NCBI RefSeq assembly: GCF_009905725.1
Contig: NZ_JAAAKV010000006.1
Coordinates: forward strand, 1-64,000
DNA from: Emticicia sp. CRIBPO
Lineage (GTDB): Bacteria; Bacteroidota; Bacteroidia; Cytophagales; Spirosomataceae
DNA: 64,000 bases
Reading direction: 5' to 3'
This document shows, one piece after another, positions 1 through 9,266 of this stretch; positions within the stretch are counted from its first letter, which is position 1, and the number at the start of each line of letters is the position of its first letter. The position numbers and the translations under genes were made by a program. The notes beneath the pieces are model-generated. The model did no database searches. It saw only the letters and a list, made by a program, of their open reading frames with translations, and was not told the DNA's origin.

Positions 1-3000
1 GTTACAGGCATCGACAGCAGGGACTGCTGAGCTGATGGTGTACCCGTTCGGGTTGGCATTCTCCCCTTTGATGCGGACGGTCTGGGTTTGCTGGCGGGTA
101 CCGTTGATGGCCGACCCGCAGCCATTGTTACCCAGGGCCTGCAGGTTCATTTTGGTACCGCTGACGAAGTCACAGGCTACGGTCCTGACTTTATAACGGA
201 TGGTGTAACCCTGGTTATAAGGCAGGTTGGCAGCCACAGAGGCCGGGATGGTGAAGGTGATGCTGGTGGCTGTTTCAGTGACCAGGGCATCGTTGTTCAC
301 ATTGGCCAGTGAGGCGGCGGCAGGCAATATGGTCGGGGAGAGCTGATAGCTGTTAGCAATATAAGCCACCCCTGCAGGTTTCTGGACAGTAAACTTCAGG
401 TCGAAGGCTGTACCCTGGGCAGGGTTTTTGACTTCGGCGATGTATTCGAGTTCCTGGCACAAATCCACAGTCCCGTCGGGATAAGTGGGGACAGGCTGGC
501 TGAGCAGACTCACCTGAAGGTTCGCCGGGGTTGGGATGACGGTCAGGTCAACATCATCAGAACAAACAGCTGCGGCCACCGAGGTAGGATAGCCTGAGCA
601 GTTCCAGCCGTAGGCCAGCTGAAGGTTGTCCTGGTTACAATTATTGAAGGTACCTGTGACCAGGTAATACTGGCTGGTTGACGCCGGGATGGAACCGAGC
701 TGATAGATGTCACCGCTGGCAGATACGGCAGTGCCCGAAGCCGCCCCGCTACCAGGTAACTGTTGTACCGAGGTGATGGTTACCGATCCTCCACCCGCAG
801 CATTTCTGCCCAGCCATACATTGGCCATTTCAGCAACATTGCCGGTATTGGTCACCTGTATTTCCCAGCTGACGGTATTGCCTGTCACGGTCTTCACCGG
901 TGAGGTAGCTGCAGCAGTCAGGTTGCCCTGGGAGGTGACTGTGTACGGCCAGTTATTGGTTGCTGTATAGACGGTCGGATCTGTTCCGTAAGTATAGATT
1001 ATTTTATTACTCAGGTTTCCTGAAGCGGAGGCCTGACAAGTGGCCCTTAAGATCGGATGCGAAACGATGGCCATACCTTCATCAAAAAACGAAGGTGAGC
1101 TGCCTTTTAAAGTATTGATGATGGCCTGGAGGTCATAGTGGTAATCCTGACCGGTAATATAATCCGGGGTGGCCTTATTCACAACAAAAGGTGCCCCGCC
1201 CTGCCCATAAATGGTAATGCGGGTATTAATAGCCTCCAGACCTGCCGGGAGCGTAAATACAAATTCTTTGGGCTGGATAAAACGGTTAATTTCATAAGGG
1301 AATACCGCGTTTTGTTGCCTTCCTGAATCATAGTTATTAATGTCTGAGGCAAAATAAGTGCCGTTACCTGTATCGTCTGGAAGACAGCCGTTATAGCTCA
1401 GGGCACGGGATCCGTTTCCATAAAACCAGTTGTTACCTACATGCTGCATGGTTGCTGAAAAAGCATCACAAGCCAGCTGGTCAGCCGGAGCGGGGTTAGC
1501 TGCCAGGCCGCCGTATAAAAGATTTTTAAAAATGACAGTCTTTTCTTCATTGAAAGTCAAATGACCACTTCCGTCAGGATTGAATATGATGTTACCGGTG
1601 GTAGGATAATCAAAAGTCAAAGTTACCGCTATTTTATCCCCTGGTTCGTAAGTGAAAGTGGCAGGCACGCCAGCTGCTACCAGGGCTGCCTTGCTGATAT
1701 CAGTCTTGAAATTCGGGTAAGTACCACTTACCGGCAGACCGGTCAGGGTGTAGGTGGTGGAAGTACTGGCATCGGTAATGACCGATTTGGCAGTGGTTCC
1801 CAACAACGTAAGGGCTGGCTGAGCCGGGGCAGTCGTTTCGAGGTAAGCATAATCAAAAGAACCTACTCCGGCCACCTCGCCGGTTGCAGTGATTTCAAGC
1901 TGATCTCCTACGGTAAAATAAGAGGTTTTCAGATTGGCCGGATAGTTGGAGCCCAGAGCATCCACACTGCCATTATTATTGTCATCAGGCAGACCCAGGG
2001 TGATACGCTTACCGCTGCTTTCCTTATTGACAATGGCTAAAGGCAATGTACAAGCCGGGCAATGCAATAACGGCTCCCAGGTGGAACAGCCCAGCACCTG
2101 AGTGCATGGACAGGTGGCTGATTGCTTAAAAATAATTTTCGAGGTGATCTGCGGCGAAGGACAAGCTACAGCACAATCCACCATGGTCTTGAACCTGAGA
2201 ATTTTATTCTGCAGGTCCAGGCCGCCACCTGCTGCCAGATTAAAACGGATGTGTATACCAGCAGCGTCGGCAAATACCATATCGGGTGTAACCGAACCTG
2301 ATCCGCTGATATCAGTCAGCGTTAAAGTACTGAGGTCTGCAGTGAGGCATGCGGGTAAATTGACGAGCATTTCGGTATACGCCCCCGGACCTGCCAGTTT
2401 ATTGTCCCATATATTTTGGGTAATGTTCCATTGATTTAATTTGTACTGCACCCAATAAGGAGACCCTCCGACGGCATCCACTCCCATTTCAGGAACATGT
2501 TTACCACGCAAATAAGAATATGTTCTTAAATCCTTGAAGTTTAAAGTATAGTTGCCTTCTCCGCAACTGTTTTTATAGGATCCTGACAGTAAGCTTTCTT
2601 TCATGAAATTTATTTCATTCAGTGAGCAGCTGCTGTTACAATCAATGTGTTTTTTAAAGCGTATCTGTATAGTCTGACCAGGAGCTATGGTTAAAGACGT
2701 GACAATCACGTCCAAAGGCTTGCCGTTAGCATCAGTGTTGACCGCATTCCCAATAGTAGTGGAAGTAGTATACGGTAAAGCAGACCAGGTGGTCCCACCA
2801 TCAGAGCTGATCTGCACGCCATCAGCTTCATCAATCCAGGCCGAAGCAAAATTGCCATAGTTATTCTGTATACCAGGGTTCATTATGGCATTATAAGTGC
2901 CCAATCCAAACCTCAGGTTTGTAGCCATCGCAGGACTGGTACCTGTATTAGTAACGCTGGCAGTGATCCAGCCGGAGGCAGGGGCACAACTTAGGTCATC

Positions 3001-4041
3001 TGCAGAGACAAAAGCCACGGTCAGGTTGGGCGTTTTGGAATTGTCTATCGCTAAAGCGGTTGTCTGGGTGTCATTCTGTCCTGCACAAACCTGTGGGTTC
3101 GGTCCATTGCCATACCAGGCGTTAAGACCTGTATTCAGGTCTGTGCAGCTGTTGATCTGCAGATTCTGTGTAAATGTAAAATATTCACTTTGCCCCAAGT
3201 GATTGTCCTGGGCGGTGCTGCTGACAATAAAGCGATACAAATAGGTGGTGTTGCTGCCCGAAGGCGTGCTGGAAATGAGGTCAACGGTGACAGTGGCTCC
3301 GTTGTTGGTCGTTGAAACCGAGTGGCTCAGATGGGCCACGCCATTGCCACTGAGGTCTGTCACGTAAACCGTATCAATACTACCGAAGCCGTCATTCCTG
3401 ATCTGGTAGGTACGGGTATAGGTGTCACCTACAGAACCGGCGGTGTTGGGTGCGTTAACCAGGTTGAGGATGTTTATTTTGGCATTCAGCAGGTTAAACG
3501 CGTTACTGAGAATTTCAGGCTGGGCAGACCCGCCTGAAGGTGTCAGCACATAAGAAGCCTGGTTTCCGGCTTCGCCTATGGCCTCGCAACTTGCACGGGC
3601 TTTATAGGTAAACGTAGCGTTGGTGCCTGTGGCCGGAATACCGCTGAGATTTAAAGTAGCCGTATTTCCTGAGACAGAGGTCTGGGTGACGGTAAGTCCT
3701 CCTGCTCCGGTGGCCGAGCCTGATTCATAGACATACCCGGTGGGAAGCGTAACGACCAGCGAGCCTGAAGAGGTCGTTCCTCCCAGGACGGTGACAGTAA
3801 ATTGTCTTGAGCCGTTGGCTACTTCAAATGAAGCCGTAGGGGCTCCGGTACCGGATTGTATCTGCTGGGCATTGGCCCCCATCGCAAATAATAATAAAAA
3901 ACTTAAAGTAAAACTGATAAAGGAGAATGATTTTCTCCCGGTTGGTAGAGCAGAGTCCTGTGGTTGCAGGTGTGAGGAATCATAACAAGGGCTAAACCCT
4001 TTGGATGATTTTCCAAAGAAAAGTAGATGTGTTTGGTTCAT
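1..4041 (-). CDS. Large secreted DUF11-like repeat surface protein (C-terminus outside window)
   Basis: An open frame of 1347 codons runs from ATG at 4041 off the left edge without a stop. It starts with an extended N-region and a Sec signal peptide (hydrophobic stretch about residues 39-54, likely cleavage ANA|QQ near residue 58). The rest is Thr/Asn/Gly-rich beta-sandwich sequence with phrases such as VTNTGTSPAMATNLRFGLG and VTNTGNVAEMANVW, typical of DUF11-like repeats in Bacteroidota surface adhesins. Cysteines are scattered in pairs, and an LPDDNNNGSVD stretch resembles a calcium-binding loop. A T9SS or gliding-associated tail is expected but lies outside the window. The gene has the TGTGACC-N16-GTCT box 50 bases upstream (4092-4123). 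The 36-residue extension before the signal peptide is unusual, but no better ATG exists upstream of the hydrophobic core. Plus-strand ORFs here are shadows. The family assignment is firm at the level of an exported repeat protein; the ligand is unknown. Confidence 0.85.
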   Translation of the reverse strand, partial: MNQTHLLFFGKSSKGFSPCYDSSHLQPQDSALPTGRKSFSFISFTLSFLLLFAMGANAQQIQSGTGAPTASFEVANGSRQFTVTVLGGTTSSGSLVVTLPTGYVYESGSATGAGGLTVTQTSVSGNTATLNLSGIPATGTNATFTYKARASCEAIGEAGNQASYVLTPSGGSAQPEILSNAFNLLNAKINILNLVNAPNTAGSVGDTYTRTYQIRNDGFGSIDTVYVTDLSGNGVAHLSHSVSTTNNGATVTVDLISSTPSGSNTTYLYRFIVSSTAQDNHLGQSEYFTFTQNLQINSCTDLNTGLNAWYGNGPNPQVCAGQNDTQTTALAIDNSKTPNLTVAFVSADDLSCAPASGWITASVTNTGTSPAMATNLRFGLGTYNAIMNPGIQNNYGNFASAWIDEADGVQISSDGGTTWSALPYTTSTTIGNAVNTDANGKPLDVIVTSLTIAPGQTIQIRFKKHIDCNSSCSLNEINFMKESLLSGSYKNSCGEGNYTLNFKDLRTYSYLRGKHVPEMGVDAVGGSPYWVQYKLNQWNITQNIWDNKLAGPGAYTEMLVNLPACLTADLSTLTLTDISGSGSVTPDMVFADAAGIHIRFNLAAGGGLDLQNKILRFKTMVDCAVACPSPQITSKIIFKQSATCPCTQVLGCSTWEPLLHCPACTLPLAIVNKESSGKRITLGLPDDNNNGSVDALGSNYPANLKTSYFTVGDQLEITATGEVAGVGSFDYAYLETTAPAQPALTLLGTTAKSVITDASTSTTYTLTGLPVSGTYPNFKTDISKAALVAAGVPATFTYEPGDKIAVTLTFDYPTTGNIIFNPDGSGHLTFNEEKTVIFKNLLYGGLAANPAPADQLACDAFSATMQHVGNNWFYGNGSRALSYNGCLPDDTGNGTYFASDINNYDSGRQQNAVFPYEINRFIQPKEFVFTLPAGLEAINTRITIYGQGGAPFVVNKATPDYITGQDYHYDLQAIINTLKGSSPSFFDEGMAIVSHPILRATCQASASGNLSNKIIYTYGTDPTVYTATNNWPYTVTSQGNLTAAATSPVKTVTGNTVSWEIQVTNTGNVAEMANVWLGRNAAGGGSVTITSVQQLPGSGAASGTAVSASGDIYQLGSIPASTSQYYLVTGTFNNCNQDNLQLAYGWNCSGYPTSVAAAVCSDDVDLTVIPTPANLQVSLLSQPVPTYPDGTVDLCQELEYIAEVKNPAQGTAFDLKFTVQKPAGVAYIANSYQLSPTILPAAASLANVNNDALVTETATSITFTIPASVAANLPYNQGYTIRYKVRTVACDFVSGTKMNLQALGNNGCGSAINGTRQQTQTVRIKGENANPNGYTISSAVPAVDACN

Positions 4042-4091
4042 TCTTTGCTTTTTGGATTACGAATGTTATAAATTGATCTTTATCAATTTGT

Positions 4092-4123
4092 TATTGAGAC
4101 GAAATAAAAATATCAAGGTCACA
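4092..4123 (-). promoter_or_regulatory. Promoter-like box G (TGTGACC-N16-GTCTCAATA)
   Basis: On the minus strand TGTGACC (4123-4117) is followed after exactly 16 bases by GTCTCAATA (4100-4092). The start codon of the large surface-protein gene is about 50 bases downstream. Spacing and sequence match the other boxes in this window. An ECF-sigma-type promoter is inferred, not shown. Confidence 0.6.
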
Positions 4124-4302
4124 ATCATCCGCAACTACCACCTCTGCAAGCAGTTAACATATACAAGGACAGTTCAAAAACACGTCTTACCTAACTATCT
4201 TAAACACAATAAATTACAACTCATTGATAATCAATAATAAAAAAATAATAAAATTTCACAAAGCCGATGACGAAGGCTGTCAACCTATAGTGACAGGTTA
4301 AG

Positions 4303-4331
4303 AAAGCCGGATAAAATAATTGTCCGGCTTT
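4303..4331 (-). terminator. Hairpin A1 of the AAAGCCGGA family
   Basis: A perfect 9-bp stem (AAAGCCGGA / TCCGGCTTT) with an 11-base loop. On the minus strand it is followed by CTTAACC, only weakly T-rich. It carries the conserved TACTAAAGCCGG entry sequence shared with hairpins B, C and D. It lies about 180 bases upstream of box G, so it would insulate the surface-protein promoter from transcription coming from the right. Confidence 0.55.
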
Positions 4332-4424
4332 AGTAAAGGTTCAATCTTACTTACTTACAACTATAAATCGCTTACTCGTCTATTCAAACTCTCACAACTC
4401 TCCAGGCCGCCGGTATTTATTAAG

Positions 4425-4455
4425 AAAGCCGGATGGAATATTGCCATCCGGCCTT
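4425..4455 (-). terminator. Hairpin A2 of the AAAGCCGGA family
   Basis: An approximately 12-bp stem (AAAGCCGGATGG / CCATCCGGCCTT, one non-Watson-Crick position) 60 bases downstream of box A on the minus strand. It ends in CTTTCTTAAT. With box A it defines a putative transcript of roughly 80 nt. Confidence 0.55.
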
Positions 4456-4514
4456 AGTGATGGTAACTTTTTTCAAAGTGTATTGTTACTAATTATTAAA
4501 TTCCATAGTGGTAT

Positions 4515-4546
4515 TATTTAGACGCAGACGCTGCCGGATGGTCACA
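4515..4546 (-). promoter_or_regulatory. Orphan promoter-like box A (TGTGACC-N16-GTCTAAATA)
   Basis: TGTGACC (4546-4540), a 16-base spacer and GTCTAAATA (4523-4515) on the minus strand. No gene follows before hairpin A2. The T-run of hairpin A3 directly abuts and overlaps the first bases of the box, so a terminator ends exactly where the next promoter begins. Confidence 0.55.
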
Positions 4547-4550
4547 AAAA

Positions 4551-4575
4551 AAAGCCGGATATAATAACCCGGTTT
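4551..4575 (-). terminator. Hairpin A3 with T8 tail
   Basis: CCGG/CCGG core with flanking AAA/TTT pairs and a bulged base. Read on the minus strand it is followed by eight T residues, a good intrinsic terminator. It would end minus-strand transcripts from the methyltransferase gene (stop at 4740). Confidence 0.6.
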
Positions 4576-4739
4576 ATCCTTCGTCGTATCATTGTATTTT
4601 TGGGGTTACTGAAATATAACATTAATCCGGCTGAAAGTAAGAGAGTAAAGGCTAACAAGTCGGGGCTCTTTCTGAAAAATACGCTTTTAAGACTCTGGTA
4701 TGGATATAAGAGTCTTAAGAGTGGTCATCCCGTGCGTTC

Positions 4740-6233
4740 TTACTCTTCCCCAAACACTCTTTTAAACCAGTTCTTTTTCCGGAGATTTAAAGTCCCCAAC
4801 TCTTTTTTTTCTAACACTACCAAATCCTGATACCCCATCAGCCCGGCATGTACATACTCTTTTATTTCAAAGAATTGAGACCAATACTTTCGCGTATATT
4901 TTTCAGTCTGAAAAACATCTCTGTAATAGCCCTGCGGAGCAATACCATCCAATGCAGGATCGAGATAACCATCCACTATTCCTTTTATTTTCATCTTCTC
5001 TTTAAGACCGCTGATTTGAGCCGCTGCCGTAAAACCGAGTACAGACACCACAAAAATACCCCCTGGTTTCAGTATCCTGGCAATCTCTTTAAGCCATAAC
5101 AGCTGGTTTTGTTTATCGAGGTGTGTCATTACAGAAGATGCAATGACAGAGGAGAATTGTTCATTAGCGAACGAAGTGGGGACATAGGGACTATTTACGA
5201 CAAATTTACCTCCTCTAATATTGTTATTGCACCAGGCAATGGCTTCAGTATCAATATCGGACCCCGTATACAAAACCCGCGGCCACTTTTTTATAATATG
5301 ATTGGAATATCGCCCACACCCACATCCCCAGTCAAGCAAACCAGGTTCTTTTGAGTGATCATATTTTTGTACATAAGACATCATCTGAGAAGATCCCTGT
5401 ATGCCGTTAAGTACAAAAATCCTATCGTCTGAAGTACCTGAAATACGAAATCGTAAATCAGGCGGCGGTAAAGGAGTTTCTTTATATGCTTGAGAAAGAG
5501 AGACAAGCCCGGCAATATGATCTGTTTGATGAAGCTTCCGGGTTTCAACTTCCTGCTGAAGATGCTCAACAGCAGTGACCGGCTTTAATTTACATCTACT
5601 GCAAACGCAATTTAAATTGCCTTGTAATAACGATTCTCGCAAATGGGAGATTCCCTTCGATAAAGTGTCTATTTCTTTAAAATTCCACATGGCAGGCAAT
5701 TGACTACAAGGAGACCACTCGCCATGAAGACCAACGGGGTTTTCTTCCCATGGTTCAAAGCATAAACGTGTTTCATTTAACAAAGGGATATTCTTTTTAT
5801 CTTCTGTTTCTTTTACCGTCTTATAAAAATCACTAAAGGTTTTTAAGCTATAGGCTTCTGAGCCTGTAGACAGCAAAATTATGGCCCCGATCTTCGTAAC
5901 CAATCTGGATTGGTTTTCAAAGATGTAATCTGAATTACTGTTTTTCTGTGCCTGCTGAACTAAATGTTTCATTCCTTCATTTAAAGGAATCCTGACATCT
6001 TCATTCCTGTAGTTTTTAAATTGAATAAAGCTAAAGTCCGGGCAAACCGCTGACCACTTTGAATGCTCGGCTTGTTTAAAATCTACTTGATTAAGCATGG
6101 CGTCAAAGCAAAAATTCACAAGGTACTCATCGCCCACGTAATTCGTTATAAACTGAATATACCCGCTCAACGGGTCTGAGCTATGAGGAGCTTTTAACTT
6201 ACCCATATAAAAAAAGAAGTCCCTTATTTCCAT
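4740..6233 (-). CDS. SPASM/Twitch-like domain fused to SAM-dependent methyltransferase
   Basis: 497 aa. The C-terminal half is a class I methyltransferase: motif I LLDWGCGCGRYSNHI (about residues 299-313), then SDIDTEAIAWC and a VIASSVMTHL/ILKPGGIFVV core. The middle carries a Twitch/SPASM-like cysteine pattern: C158, a glycine four residues before C176, and CSRC at 211-214. This is the auxiliary [4Fe-4S] module usually attached to radical SAM enzymes. The radical SAM CxxxCxxC core is absent; the first 150 residues look like a remnant of such a core's C-terminal half. The gene stands alone on the minus strand next to plus-strand glycosyltransferases, so modification of a glycan or of a glycosylated protein is the likely role, by inference. 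The methyltransferase call is firm; the substrate is unknown. Confidence 0.8.
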   Translation of the reverse strand: MEIRDFFFYMGKLKAPHSSDPLSGYIQFITNYVGDEYLVNFCFDAMLNQVDFKQAEHSKWSAVCPDFSFIQFKNYRNEDVRIPLNEGMKHLVQQAQKNSNSDYIFENQSRLVTKIGAIILLSTGSEAYSLKTFSDFYKTVKETEDKKNIPLLNETRLCFEPWEENPVGLHGEWSPCSQLPAMWNFKEIDTLSKGISHLRESLLQGNLNCVCSRCKLKPVTAVEHLQQEVETRKLHQTDHIAGLVSLSQAYKETPLPPPDLRFRISGTSDDRIFVLNGIQGSSQMMSYVQKYDHSKEPGLLDWGCGCGRYSNHIIKKWPRVLYTGSDIDTEAIAWCNNNIRGGKFVVNSPYVPTSFANEQFSSVIASSVMTHLDKQNQLLWLKEIARILKPGGIFVVSVLGFTAAAQISGLKEKMKIKGIVDGYLDPALDGIAPQGYYRDVFQTEKYTRKYWSQFFEIKEYVHAGLMGYQDLVVLEKKELGTLNLRKKNWFKRVFGEE

Positions 6234-6393
6234 AAAACATCTACGATTACAAGGGCCTAAAAAAAATACAACCCGTTGATTTTAAGCACAATAACATCAA
6301 AACTAACTCTTAAGAAAGCAGAGACCGGAACAGTCCTCCCTTGCTGATCTCCCTGTCGAAAAGTGGGTAAGTTAACATTTACGTCATAAATAA

Positions 6394-6618
6394 ATATCTT
6401 TCTCTGCAATAAATTTTGAAATTAAATGCCCCCTGCGACGGTCTCATCGACACATCATCATCCCCCTTGGTAAATTCTTTCGGGCAGGCATAATTCCCGG
6501 CCAGGTACAATCAAAAGAAAAGAAAATACTTAAGCAAAACACCATTCCGGATTTTAAAGAAGGAATTTATAAAATGAAATTTTCGGTAAAAAGCACAAGT
6601 TTAATTTTTGAAGATTAA
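6394..6618 (+). pseudogene. Possible decayed 3' end of a coding sequence
   Basis: In the 447-base gap before the first GT2 gene, one plus-strand frame is open for 74 codons after a stop and has no start codon. Its end reads like protein (IPDFKEGIYKMKFSVKSTS, then LIFED and a stop). The G-I-Y-x-M-x-F-S-V pattern recalls the C-terminal carbohydrate-binding fold of Wzt-type polysaccharide ABC proteins, but this is a weak impression only. No promoter or other gene is seen in the rest of the gap. Confidence 0.25.
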
Positions 6619-6680
6619 TATTATCTTGCAACCGGAACATCAGAATTACACTCAATTTTCTGGTATTAAAATCTCAACAA

Positions 6681-7412
6681 ATGAAAATATCCGTCTGTCT
6701 TGCCACTAAAAATGGTGAACTGTTTATAAAAGAGCAAATAGACTCTATCCTTCCACAACTTGCTTACAATGACGAATTAATTATTTCAGACGACAATTCC
6801 GATGACAGAACTTTATCTATTTTGTACGCTTACCACGATTCGAGAATAAAGATTTACAGAAGCACTTATAATAATCTTGTTAAGAATTTTGAGTTTGCCC
6901 TTGAAGTGGCCAAGGGTGATTACATTTTTCTCTCCGATCAGGATGATGTCTGGCTGGAAAACAAAGTAGAAGTAATGTTACCCTTTCTAAAAGAATTTGA
7001 TATGGTAGTCTCAAATGCGGTGGTAACGGATGAAAGTTTGAAACCGTTATTTAACTTTTTCAAAAGACCGGCGTCTGTGATGAATAACGACCCCGCAATC
7101 TTAAAAATTTTAAGATCACCAACCTCAGGATGTTGTATGGCATTCACACGCCCCCTTCTTGAGAAGGCATTGCCTTTCCCTTCAAATATGTATATGCACG
7201 ACCGATGGCTCTGGGCTATATCATGTGTTTTCGGAAAGCCATTGATAATAGACGACCCTTTAATCTTATACAGAAGACATAAGTCCAACTTTACTAACCT
7301 TAATAATCACGACCCGGTAATTCTTGGTAAAAGCCATGCCAGTCTCCGGAAAAAAATTCACTTAAGATATCTGCTCATGTCAAACCTTCTTCACAAAATT
7401 GTGTTTTTCTAA
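6681..7412 (+). CDS. Family 2 glycosyltransferase
   Basis: 243 aa, GT-A fold. Starts MKISVCLATKNGELFIKEQI with the usual GT2 entry strand, then IISDDNSDDRT (nucleotide-sugar-binding Asp) and LSDQDDVWLENK (about residues 90-100), the DxD-like motif and WlxxK signature of rhamnosyl/galactosyl-type GT2 enzymes. It lacks membrane segments and should act at the cytoplasmic face, adding a sugar to a growing lipid-linked or protein-linked glycan. The same domain recurs as the C-terminal half of the GT4-GT2 protein 2 kb downstream. The gene is AT-rich compared with flanking housekeeping DNA, as is the whole cassette. Donor and acceptor cannot be read from sequence. Confidence 0.88.
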   Translation: MKISVCLATKNGELFIKEQIDSILPQLAYNDELIISDDNSDDRTLSILYAYHDSRIKIYRSTYNNLVKNFEFALEVAKGDYIFLSDQDDVWLENKVEVMLPFLKEFDMVVSNAVVTDESLKPLFNFFKRPASVMNNDPAILKILRSPTSGCCMAFTRPLLEKALPFPSNMYMHDRWLWAISCVFGKPLIIDDPLILYRRHKSNFTNLNNHDPVILGKSHASLRKKIHLRYLLMSNLLHKIVFF

Positions 7413-7545
7413 AGAGTACATTGGTCAAATAAAAAAAACTTCTTTTTTTTGTAAAACTTTCTGAGATCAACATACGTAAGGTCTCAAGAATTAGCACATA
7501 AAAAACTCCATTTAATAAAACGATTCACAGTAAGATAATTATAAA

Positions 7546-8388
7546 ATGATCTACCTTTCGTTAGTAATATACGATAGTCCGCCCGATGATCTTAGAAGGT
7601 TAGTACAATCCCTAAAGATAATTTCTACTCCATACAAGCTATGGGTAATCAACAATTCTCGAAAAATCAATTACGAGCCTCTTTTTGATGATATCCCTTG
7701 CATTAAGTATGTTCAAAATAAAAAAAACGAGGGATTCGGGAAAGCTCACAATATGACTCTGGCAGCTGCAAAAGCACATGGTATCAAATATGTATTTGTA
7801 ATAAACCCTGATATCTATTTTTACGAGGATATTTCTGTACCGATACTGAATTTTATGGACAAACATAAAGATGTTGGTATGCTCATGCCAACCATTTTAA
7901 ACACAGACGGGACAAAACAGCATTTACCCAAGCTATTACCAAACCCTGCTCTGGTTTTGCTCCGAAAATTAAACTTACGCCACAGTAAATTAGTATCCGT
8001 CATCGACAACTATGAGCTACGCCATGCCCCGAAGGAGAAAATCTTTGAAACTCCGAATATTTCCGGATGCTGTACGGTCATCAGGACCGAAATTCTCGGA
8101 GAAACCGGGTACTATGATCCCCGCTTTTTTCTTTATTTTGAAGACTGGGATCTTTCCAGAAGGGTTTTCAAAAGACACAAAACGATACTTTTCCCGTTTG
8201 TAAATATCTTTCATTCCCGCAGTTCACAAAAAAAAACAAGCTTAAAAAAGTTGACGCATTATTTTATTTCATACTTGAAATATTTCAACAAATGGAGCTG
8301 GCTTAATGAAGAGGAGAGAAAGAGCGTAAATGATCGAATTTTTGCGGGTTTTAAAAATGACTTATGTCATTTGAAGAAAGTGGTATAA
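7546..8388 (+). CDS. Family 2 glycosyltransferase, WbbL/rhamnosyltransferase-like
   Basis: 280 aa. Starts at ATG 7546 (MIYLSLVIYDSP). It shows NKKNEGFGKAHNMTL (about residues 60-75), then VFVINPDIYF (the DxD-like metal site) and the distal RFFLYFEDWDLSRRVFKRH. These are hallmarks of the WbbL/WcaA-type GT2 clade that transfers rhamnose or related sugars during polysaccharide assembly. No signal peptide or TM segment. The 133-base gap to the upstream GT2 and the 184-base gap to the downstream acetyltransferase, with the same strand and AT-rich composition, suggest one functional cassette. Specificity is inferred from family only. Confidence 0.87.
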   Translation: MIYLSLVIYDSPPDDLRRLVQSLKIISTPYKLWVINNSRKINYEPLFDDIPCIKYVQNKKNEGFGKAHNMTLAAAKAHGIKYVFVINPDIYFYEDISVPILNFMDKHKDVGMLMPTILNTDGTKQHLPKLLPNPALVLLRKLNLRHSKLVSVIDNYELRHAPKEKIFETPNISGCCTVIRTEILGETGYYDPRFFLYFEDWDLSRRVFKRHKTILFPFVNIFHSRSSQKKTSLKKLTHYFISYLKYFNKWSWLNEEERKSVNDRIFAGFKNDLCHLKKVV

Positions 8389-8572
8389 GCTTAATATTAT
8401 AAATTAAATCTTTTAGAAATTCCGGCGACATTATGAAGTCAATAAAAAAGGAAGATCTGATACCAGTCATAAAGCCTGAATAAATCTGAATTAATACGAT
8501 AATGTATATTTTAAGTTTTCAATATAGAATTCAGGAACAATTAAACCGCTTAAACGCAAATCGAATTACAAA

Positions 8573-9241
8573 ATGAAAAAGCTTATCATCTGCGGCACAG
8601 GAGCACAATCGGAGTTAGCCTATATCTATTTCAGCAAAGACTCTGACTATGAAGTAGTTGCATTTACTGTTGAACAAGCTTATCTCAGAGAAACCCATCT
8701 TCTGGGATTGCCCGTTTTTCCATTTGAAGAGATAGAAAAATACATAAGTCCTGAGGAAGCAGACATGTATATCGCGATCGGCCCCATAAAATTGTGTTCC
8801 GTAATGGAACATTTCTGCATAGCAGCTAAAGGGAAAGGATACACGCTGGCCAGCTATTGTCCTACTGTAGTAAAGAATTATTTTGAACCTTCTTATGGAG
8901 AAAATTGCTTCATCGATCACGTAGCTCAGTTTCATCCACTTGTCAAAATAGGAAACGGCGTGACGATAATGAACTCGGAAATAGCCCATCACTCAGAAAT
9001 AGGTGACTTTTCATTTCTAACCTGTGCCATGCTGGGAGGGAGGGTAATTGTCGAAGATCATGTTTTTATCGGAATGAAAACCGTTATAAAAGAAGGAGTC
9101 CGAATTGGCAAAGGCAGTATCATCGGTATGGGATGTGTTATTACCAAAGATGTGGAGCCCTATTCTGTCTACAGTGTTTCGGGTACTAAAGCCAGAGAAG
9201 GAGTTGACTCCCGGGACATCGAACTGTTTAGAAAACAATAA
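8573..9241 (+). CDS. NeuD/PglD-like sugar O- or N-acyltransferase
   Basis: 222 aa. An N-terminal Rossmann-like PglD_N domain (KKLIICGTGAQSELAYIYF, residues 1-90) is followed by a left-handed beta-helix of hexapeptide repeats (about 95-205: VKIGNGVTIMNSEIAHHSEI, GDFSFLTCAMLGG and onward). The AHHSEIGDFS histidine pair matches the general-base region of NeuD/PglD/PerB enzymes, which acetylate an amino or hydroxyl group on a sugar using acetyl-CoA. It stands 25 bases before the GT4-GT2 gene and is probably co-transcribed with it. It likely prepares or decorates the sugar transferred by the neighbouring glycosyltransferases. The acceptor is unknown. Confidence 0.85.
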   Translation: MKKLIICGTGAQSELAYIYFSKDSDYEVVAFTVEQAYLRETHLLGLPVFPFEEIEKYISPEEADMYIAIGPIKLCSVMEHFCIAAKGKGYTLASYCPTVVKNYFEPSYGENCFIDHVAQFHPLVKIGNGVTIMNSEIAHHSEIGDFSFLTCAMLGGRVIVEDHVFIGMKTVIKEGVRIGKGSIIGMGCVITKDVEPYSVYSVSGTKAREGVDSRDIELFRKQ

Positions 9242-9266
9242 GTGACTGTCTCATAAAGGTGCCCTA

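Noticed and set aside
88-3985. Several plus-strand frames of 60-160 codons in the first 4 kb
   Set aside because: They are antisense shadows of the continuous 1347-codon minus-strand surface-protein frame, and their translations show no family features.
4600-4830. Plus-strand 76-codon frame at the end of the methyltransferase gene
   Set aside because: It overlaps the methyltransferase 3' end and terminator region; the composition is non-protein-like.
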